In this document: in pieces, positions 57,076 to 64,000 of the stretch
Numbering within the stretch: position 1 is the stretch's first letter
Layout: each line of letters begins with the position of its first letter
From: Cladopsammia gracilis
Lineage: Eukaryota; Cnidaria; Anthozoa; Scleractinia; Dendrophylliidae
DNA length: 64,000 nucleotides
Direction of reading: 5' to 3'
NCBI GenBank assembly: GCA_022457155.1
Contig: JAJGOT010000057.1
Location: 619,501 to 683,500, forward strand
The notes under the pieces: model-generated
Told to the model about the DNA's origin: nothing
Seen by the model: only the letters and a program-made list of their open reading frames with translations
Database searches by the model: none
Translations under genes and position numbers: made by a program

Positions 57076-59613
57076 ATGGCGACTTCCAAGCGAAAGGTGG
57101 AGTAGAGTTTCCAAACAGCTGTTCTTTGAATCTTTTATAGCTCTTTGTGTATTGTTGTTTGGTTTGCTTACAAAGCAACATTTCGGATTGGAATGCTTCT
57201 TTGTAGATCGGAGGAGAGGATACAAATATCACATTTGAAGATCAACAACAGATCAACACGTTTGCACGAAAAAGTGCAAGAATTCAAGAACTCAAGGACG
57301 AAATAGAAGAGAAAAAGGTAAAAAAAAGAGAGCGTAAAGTATCGATAGACAACCAAGAAACCATTTTCTTTAGTTTACCATAACGCATTTGATTTCCAAA
57401 CACGCCAACCTCTTACCTCGAGTTTTGTTTTTCCTTTGTGACAACGTACCTTGCCAGTTCCCACCCCCCCCCCCCCCAGATTAGTGTTTACTAGAGAGGC
57501 CATGTTAGGGTAAATTCCGACAGGCGACACGGCTCTGAAACGGCGACATGAAGGAGTTGAAATGGCGATGAGCGACGAGCCGCTCACACGATTTTACGAC
57601 AGCGACAAAGAGAAAAGCGAAAATCGACAGCGACATTGGCGTTTTAAAAATAAGACAGCAACTTGCAGGGTATTCGGGCAAAAGAAATTGTATTTTACAA
57701 TAAAGACCAATAAAGTTAAACTTTCTTTGAGTCTTGACAGTCCTGTGTGTCATCTGACCATCTTCTGTCATCTCCTCTTCTCATTTTTCATATCACGTCA
57801 AGATGTCTTCGATAGTGGCCGCTTTGGACAAAATTCCGACAGCGACATGCGAACCTTCCGAAATTGCGACGTGAGAAGGTTTGAAGCTCAGACGGGGGAC
57901 ATAATCACCCCCCCCCCCCCCCCCAACAGTGCCTCACTAGAGGCAATAATTCCAATTGAAGAAAGAAAAACCAGCATGCTGCTGGACACCTCTAAACAGT
58001 TGACTCATGCTTTGGTGATCAATTTATCCCCAGCTACTTCAAATTACATTCCGTTTGCCTTGATGACGAGAGCACTTGGAAGGTCTCACTTGTGCCATAT
58101 GTGAAATTTGAGTTGTTAATTATGGTATATAACATTGTCACAGATTTCAAACTATTTTCTATTTTTACAGAAAGAGCTTCGGAATCTGGGAGATGCTGGT
58201 GACGAGATTATGTTATTAGAAGATGACACAGCACCAATCCCATATCCTTATTTTCCAGTTTTAATAGGCAAATCTTTGCTGGCATCATGTTGTTTACATT
58301 TTGTCTCATTGGCATATGAATTTAAAGTGCAACTAACCCCAATTTTTCTCTTTCGCAAAATAAAATTTCCTGTTTGTCCAGATTACTTGTGCGAAAAAAT
58401 TATCGTAATTGATAAAATCCCCGCGTTTCTACAGCTGTTTGAATTAGGTGCTTCTGCCCCATTACCGAGTATTTGTGGGAACTGGGTATGAAGTTTGCTG
58501 TGATGTCATCAAAGGAGACCATTTGCTGCATTATCATAAGCATATCACCGTGAAGCGACAAAGGAGAAGGCATTTTAATGCGAATGGTACTCAGAAGCCA
58601 AAATAAGGGATTTTGTGCACTCCGACGTCTTTTTTATGTTTGCCCACAGTTCCTTTGCTCTTCGTGGCATGAAAATCAATCTCCTTCGATGACGTCACAA
58701 GACGTCCAAGCAAAACTCGGACCCATTCTTCACATTGCTCAGTACTGGCTGAAAGAATTGCCAAAATTTAAAACTTTAAAAAACTATAAAACATCACGGA
58801 AAAATGCCACAGTAAAAAATTTTCGCACAGCTAATCAGGACAATTATTAGGAGGTTTTGTTTGGCAAAAACATTATTGGGGGTTAGTTACACTTTAAAAG
58901 TTGAAAGAGCTAATGTCAAACTTAATATTAAATCTAGTATGCATTTTTTATCTCTATATATTTATACAATGTTCAGTTAATAAAGTAATATCAGCTATCA
59001 AATACTGCCAAATTGCTGGGTGGCAAGAGCCTATATACATTCAGACTTTGTAAATGTTTGAGTTTAAAGGATTTTTTTGGCATGGCGGGGGGGGGGGGGG
59101 GGGTGTTTTGACCCAGGATGATGTTTGTTAATGGGATTTTGTTTAAGTGTTTTAAAAATTATAGCTACTCATCATTGAATTCAATATTTTGTTGATAGTT
59201 GGCAATGTAACTGATTCAGGCTTTTTAAACAATAAAACCACACACACAAACTTTGGAATGTAGTTCCCAAGCTCCCAACAAACTTGAAAAGTGATGCGGG
59301 CAAAGTTAGCTAAACTTCTCTTTAATGAAGCAAGAGGCTATTGGCAATATTTGCGAAAAAAAAAACATGCAACCTTTGAGAAAGACTGCTTGCTTTCTTA
59401 ACACTTCTTACTTACAGAATAGGGGAAATATTCATCCACTTATCTTCTGAAGAAACACAGGAATACCTGGAGAATGCAAAAGCCAAGTTACAGGAAGAAA
59501 TAAAATCTCTGGAATCCCAGTCAGGAGAAATGAAAGCCCTTCTTGGAGATCTCAAAGTGAAACTTTATGCCAAATTTGGGAACAATATAAATCTGGAGGC
59601 AGAGGAAGAATGA
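57076..59613 (+). CDS. PFDN4: Prefoldin subunit 4 (4 exons, AT-AC last intron)
   Basis: The CDS joins 57076-57096, 57207-57317, 58171-58241 and 59412-59613, giving 134 residues, the same length as human PFDN4. It is a beta-type prefoldin: two helices around a beta-hairpin. Landmarks are TFEDQQQINTFARKSARIQE, ELKDEIEEKK, KELRNLGDAGDEIMLLEDD, IPYRIGEIFIHLSSEETQEY and the conserved end KLYAKFGNNINLEAEEE. Prefoldin is a hexameric cytosolic co-chaperone that hands unfolded actin and tubulin to the TRiC/CCT chaperonin. The third intron has no usable GT donor. The frame and the family sequence are restored only by an intron beginning ATATCCTT and ending AC (58242-59411), with a U12-like branch site TTTCTTAAC at 59393-59401 or so. 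It is head-to-head with the EF-hand gene. Confidence 0.95.
58242..59411 (+). other. candidate U12-dependent AT-AC intron of PFDN4
   Basis: The 5' end ATATCCTTAT matches the minor-spliceosome AT-AC donor consensus, the 3' end is CTTCTTAC, and TTTCTTAAC about ten bases upstream resembles the U12 branch site. Joining here gives IPYRIGEIF, aligned with human IPYQIGDVF. The GT at 58251 area (TTTTCCA-GTTTTA) would break the downstream frame. Confidence 0.8.
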
Positions 59614-59822
59614 AAGTCAAGAAACTGAATTTTATTGCTGACATTTTTTGGTTATTTTGTGAGCTGTATTAGGTAAATTAAAGAAAAGACTACATGTCTG
59701 ATACAGAGATGTCTGTTGCTAGAGCCTCTGTAGTTTATTTAGTGGCCTCAATCTTGCTGTCTTGAATTTTCTTGCATGCTAGCTATTTTATGAATTAAGC
59801 CACACGCTTCCCATCCTCTGTT

Positions 59823-60160
59823 AGGGGTGGCGAATGGTAAATCCGGGACTCGCTGAGACGCCGAGACCCTTGTTTCAAAATCCGAGACCGCGACCGCAGC
59901 TACGTTATAAAATCCGAGCCCGAGACTCTGCTAAAAATATCCAAATCACCTATCAAACAACAAACAAGGATGAAGAATGAGAATGCTTGACAAAAGTATC
60001 CGAGACTCCGAGACCTCGAGGAAAAAAATCAGAGACTCCGAGACAGAAAAAGCACCAGCCAAACGAGACTTTGAGACTTAAAACAAAAACTGCTGAGATT
60101 TCGAGACCGGACCAAAATTTTCTGAGACCCCCGATTTTGAAGGTACCATTCGCCACCCCT
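59823..60160. mobile_element. GAGTCTCGG-type MITE with 17-bp inverted ends
   Basis: AGGGGTGGCGAATGGTA and TACCATTCGCCACCCCT form the ends. TCTGTT is duplicated at 59817-59822 and 60161-60166. The interior repeats CCGAGACTC/GAGTCTCGG. It lies downstream of PFDN4, probably within its 3' UTR, because the next AATAAA is near 60261. Confidence 0.8.
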
Positions 60161-60166
60161 TCTGTT

Positions 60167-61471
60167 TGTTTGGTGGACTGTGCATTTGAATGACTGCATC
60201 AGTTATAAATTTAGTCTTTCTTAATGCGATATTTTGGTCTTTTTAATCAGTTTAAAATGAAATAAAAGTGCACAAAAATATGAATACAGTGTTGAACTTT
60301 GTTGTTGTGTTAAAACTGATGCAGCCATTTAAAAGCACTGTCAACTACACAAACAGAAAGTTTGTGATCAAGCTTAATCATCTTTCCTTGATCAGCATAA
60401 TATGTAGTCTTCTTTACAGCCATTATTTGTGTCATCACGCAATGCTCCGGGAGTGTTGCGTGACGACATAAACAATGGCTGCGTAGCAGACTAAATATGT
60501 CATGTAGGTTGTTACCCCTTTCTTTGGCTGGAGTAGATCAAAGAGTATTGTTCAACTGTATTGATTTATAAGCCATTGCAATAGATAGATGAACCGGGCC
60601 AAGTCAGCCATTTAAAGCCCTGATTGATTTCTTGAGTGCTCTGAAATTTTGCAATATAGACCTCTAGGATGGACTGCTCACAAATTGATTCCACCATAGT
60701 TAATCAAGGGACTGGTTATGAAACATTGCAGACTTCAATGGCAATAACAAAGAAGCTACAATTTATGTTGAACTGTACTTGACCGATGCACATCTTTTGG
60801 TTTTTGATCACACGCTATGACTGAATAACTTAATAGCACCATTTCTATTGCCAGTTGCTCAAACAAAAGGGGTAGTACGCAGCTCTTACAAGGCCGCCTC
60901 TGATTTGCTGAGAAAACAATATAGAACAAACAGCACACTAATGGACCCTAGCCCTGGAAACAATAGAGCTGTGTGATACCCAGGTCTGATATTAAAAATT
61001 AGAGGTTGTTAAGAGTGGTATCTGAAGCAAACGTTCAAAACATCTAATGTCAGTGTGCAAGGTCAAGGCCGAAAAATGATAACAAAAACATTGAACAAAG
61101 ACATTTCCCAGGTTTCATAACCATTGCACTTTGTTACTATGATGAGCTTCCTGTCAACAGTTTTGGCAAAACTGGTAAAGAGGGGAAAAAAATTTGAACT
61201 CAACTGCTGTCTTCACTTTTGTAGCGCAAATGTTTATGGAAATAGATGCGCTATGCAGTCAGCAAGTTTGCAGAAGAGCCATCAGGGGAAAAGCCCGTTT
61301 GGTGTCAGTCCGATCCTGATTCCTGATTTTCCAGCATATGTTCGTTTCCTCTTATATGACGGGGTTTTAATATTCGTCCCAGTTTTACTCCTCTGCTACT
61401 CACAGATCCTCGCTGGTCGCGGTGCCCAGCGGTTTTAGTGAAATCCTCGCTAGGGTGGAGAACTTTTCATC
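60167..61471. other. intergenic, no gene assigned
   Basis: AT-rich. A short inverted pair (TCATCACGCAATGCTCC / GGGAGTGTTGCGTGACGA, 60434-60468) suggests a decayed mini-element. A 104-codon frame at 61124-61438 has no recognisable domain or supporting context and is not called. Confidence 0.4.
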
Positions 61472-63829
61472 ATGAGCTGGGGACGTCTTTGTCGAACCCC
61501 AAAAACTTGCTGGCTTCCTTTTAATCGACGCCTTGGAAAGGTAAGACGCCTTTCGCTGGGTGTTACGAAAACGAAGACCCTCGAAAACGAAGACCTAAGA
61601 CCTAAGACCGGTCTTCGTTTTCGTAACTACGAAAACGAAGACCCCCTAAAACAGAAAAACATTGCAATTACAAGTTAAAATCAGCAAGGCTTAGTAATAT
61701 TATACGACATTACACTTCACGCGTTCCTTCCCCATTTATTACGGCAACTACAACGTTGTGCCGCGTCTGCTCTGGCTGCTATGTTTCGCTATGCGAGATA
61801 ACTTGATTTGGTAGCGACATGGTGGGATAAACTTACCAAAATCCGGATATTCTTACGCTAGAGTAAGGATCCAGGATCGGCAGGCATTAATCGAACGCTT
61901 GCTGCATGCCTTTGATAAGCCAGGATTGCGTGACAGTATGAACGCGCTCTGTACAGGAAATGATCCTGGGTTTCTGCAAATAAATAATTTTTGTCTAGTG
62001 TATCTAGCGAAAAAGATTCAAACAGTCAGTAAGGCATGTCAGCTGTGAAATTCTCGTTAAAAAGTAAGCAGTTCTCTTTGCTAAGGACGGGTCTTCGTTT
62101 TCGTAGTACGAAAACGAAGACCCCCGGTCTTCGATTGTATTCGATATACTTAAGCTTATTATTAATTCCATTAAATCGGCTTATAAGCATCTGTAATTCA
62201 AAAATAACTTTCATGTTGTTCAATTTTGTTTATTTTCATGGCTTACCTGAAATAAAAACATCTGATAACATTGTTTAAACCTGAGACTTTTTGTGAAAGA
62301 TTCTTACACTGGTTTACCAAGCACAACTCAAGAGCACTTCAAAGTGCTCTTAGCTTAGCTGCGGATCTTTTGAAGATTACAAAATTTGGTCAAGCAAGCA
62401 AGGCGAATGTGACCGAGGGGTAATATAAATACAATTAAATTATTTCAAAGTGCTAAATTTGTTATTATCTTCTGAAAGTTGTCTTATTGTTATTTTTCCT
62501 TAGTATTGGAAACAACTTTTGGTTGTCATAATTATCATATGTGCCTTGCTTCTGTTCTACGCTGTGGAAAGGCTAATAGGAACAAGCACTCCCCGGCAGA
62601 AATGTAGCAAGAGTGTGTCATGCGAATCTATTCACAGCAACGTGAATGCAAGCCCAGATGCTATCAATATTTCGATAACCTTGTTTGTCAGAGTCGGTGC
62701 CAAAGTCGCTGAACTTAGAAGCTCTTTTTATTGTATATTCTTCCGCTCATCTGTCCTGTTTTGGCCTGCATCGCTAGGGAAGACCGTTATAGTGTTGGAC
62801 AAAGAATCAGAGCTGGATCATGAATTTGCAAGTAATGTCACACGTCAGATCCATGAGCATTTTCCAGATCGCAATTTGGAGATTCGCTACGAACCACTAC
62901 CAAGTGACCCAACTGTTCTTGAATTCCGGGGTTCTCCTAAAACACCTGGCTATAATCGGCAGTTGTGGAGCAGTTTCTTCCTCGATTTCTACACAAGTGA
63001 CTCTGTAATAGCATGGATGGATACCGACAGTTGGTTCAGCGCACCAGTCACAAAGTCAACCATATTTCATGGCACAAAAGTACGAGTATTGGGAACGGAA
63101 TGCTCAGTACAGAAACGTGGCTGGGTGCCACTGTGGATGCATTCTACTGAGGTGGCGCTTGGATTACCGTCTATTGCTGACTTCATGACATATTTCCCGG
63201 CGTATATCTACCGGGACACCTTCATAAACTGCAGGGAATATTTATTAAAGAGATTTAACACGAATAACTTTGAAAAAGCCTTCAAACAATTCTATACAAG
63301 AGGTCAGTACATATCACCAGTGACAATTATACTTAATTTTGCCTGGTACTTTGAGAGGGACCGCTATGCCTGGAATCTAGAGATCTGCACTAATTTGACC
63401 GAATATAATGAGCGGCTGCCAAGTAATCATGCCATCAGACCTGAACATCTGGTGGATACTCTGTCCATGCCACTGCAAACAGCTTTCCATTTCCCGCAAA
63501 TGCCAAATATGGGTCCATACATAAGAAGTAGCTATTGCTTGTCCAATGAGGCAGCGGGAAATGCATGGGCCAAATGCTCTAATTATTCGGCGTCATTGCA
63601 CAATAACTTGGTACTTTTTGTCCATGACATTGTTAGATTGGACATGCCAATCATACCACCGCAGTGTTCTGGTGCTCGTGCAAACAGTTGCTTGCAAATA
63701 CTAAAACGACACTACAGTCAAGTTGGCTCTGAAATAAAGCAAAATAAACGTAAAATGGACTGGAAAGACCTAGAAACTGTCGATGAACTTGCGAATGAGG
63801 TACAGATTGAATGTTTGTCGATTAGTTAG
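61472..63829 (+). CDS. Type II membrane protein with DxD motif, glycosyltransferase-like (2 exons)
   Basis: The CDS joins 61472-61540 and 62504-63829 in phase 0, giving 464 residues. A short basic cytosolic tail (MSWGRLCRTPKTCW..NRRLGK) precedes a single span (about 29-44, LLVVIIIICALLLFYAV), then a lumenal domain with several N-X-S/T sites. This is the topology of Golgi glycosyltransferases. Residues 188-200 read DSVIAWMDTDSWF. The DTD in a hydrophobic-strand context is the metal/nucleotide-sugar DxD signature of GT-A folds. GYNRQLWSSFFLDFY just before it and the Cys-rich C-terminal part fit a cnidarian-expanded family that I remember only as uncharacterised. Donor, acceptor and linkage cannot be read from the sequence. 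The start is the first ATG of exon 1, and the splice joins GK to YWKQL. Confidence 0.75.
61541..62503. repeat. intron with ACGAAAACGAAGACC hairpins
   Basis: The motif ACGAAAACGAAGACC and its complement GGTCTTCGTTTTCGT form short hairpins at about 61563-61650 and 62083-62130. They may be the two ends of one decayed element. Otherwise the intron is AT-rich without coding signal. Confidence 0.5.
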
Positions 63830-63898
63830 TTGATTAATGGTAATACATTCATGACTACTGTCACGAATATAGAACACTGCTTCTACCGCTTTAAATAG

Positions 63899-64000
63899 TA
63901 TTTGCTGTAATTGGTGTAGTTGGTGTAGTTACTGTAGATGGTGTAGTTGCTGTAGTTACTGTAGTTGGTGTAATTGGCATAGTTGGTGTAGTTAATGTAG
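63899..64000. repeat. 9-bp GTAGTTGGT microsatellite
   Basis: Imperfect repeats of GTAGTTGGT (variants GTAGTTACT, GTAGATGGT, GTAATTGGC) begin about 70 bp after the glycosyltransferase-like stop codon and run off the window edge. Confidence 0.9.

Noticed and set aside
58135..58491. 118-codon frame extending PFDN4 exon 3 past ATATCCTT
   Set aside because: Intron read-through: the extension has no prefoldin similarity, and the AT-AC join restores the family sequence.
61124..61438. 104-codon frame upstream of the glycosyltransferase-like gene
   Set aside because: No domain, no splice logic joining it to the gene at 61472, and no recognisable similarity.

Overview
This is a window of an animal nuclear genome. 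The genes are split by many GT-AG introns, 5' UTRs lack bacterial-type ribosome sites, and roughly half the sequence is transposon, foldback or tandem repeat. The protein set (ANKRD11/12, coactosin, prefoldin 4, an otopetrin-like channel) is metazoan. The repeat style (TTAA and TTA mini-elements, tRNA-derived SINEs, Crypton and split-repeat tyrosine-recombinase remnants) is what I associate with anthozoan cnidarians, most likely a stony coral. The taxon is inference, because no search was run.

Layout. 0.7-2.6 kb holds a broken Crypton-type tyrosine-recombinase gene with a TTAA mini-element and a foldback. 3.5-18.6 kb (minus) is a ten-exon ANKRD11/ANKRD12 orthologue whose introns carry a 17-bp tandem array and several mini-transposons. 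21.75-26.95 kb (plus) is coactosin (COTL1), four exons. 27.67-32.48 kb (minus) is a four-exon, multi-span membrane protein that looks like an otopetrin; its first exon carries a one-base frameshift. 36.96-56.70 kb (minus) is a seventeen-exon EF-hand protein that I cannot name. Its introns hold a 26-bp tandem array of about 2 kb, a 106-bp satellite and a 4.1-kb retroelement with split direct repeats. 57.08-59.61 kb (plus) is prefoldin subunit 4 (PFDN4), which reads correctly only if its last intron is an AT-AC (U12-type) intron. 61.47-63.83 kb (plus) is a type II membrane protein with a DxD motif, probably a Golgi glycosyltransferase-like enzyme. The window ends in a 9-bp microsatellite.

There is no operon logic here. 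The structural relationships are a head-to-head pair (EF-hand gene and PFDN4, 374 bp between start codons), a tail-to-tail pair (COTL1 and the otopetrin-like gene), and repeats sitting within tens of bases of splice sites and 3' ends. I joined exons by eye from reading frame, splice consensus and phase. Each gene model closes to a whole number of codons, except the otopetrin-like gene, which does so only when one extra T is discounted.
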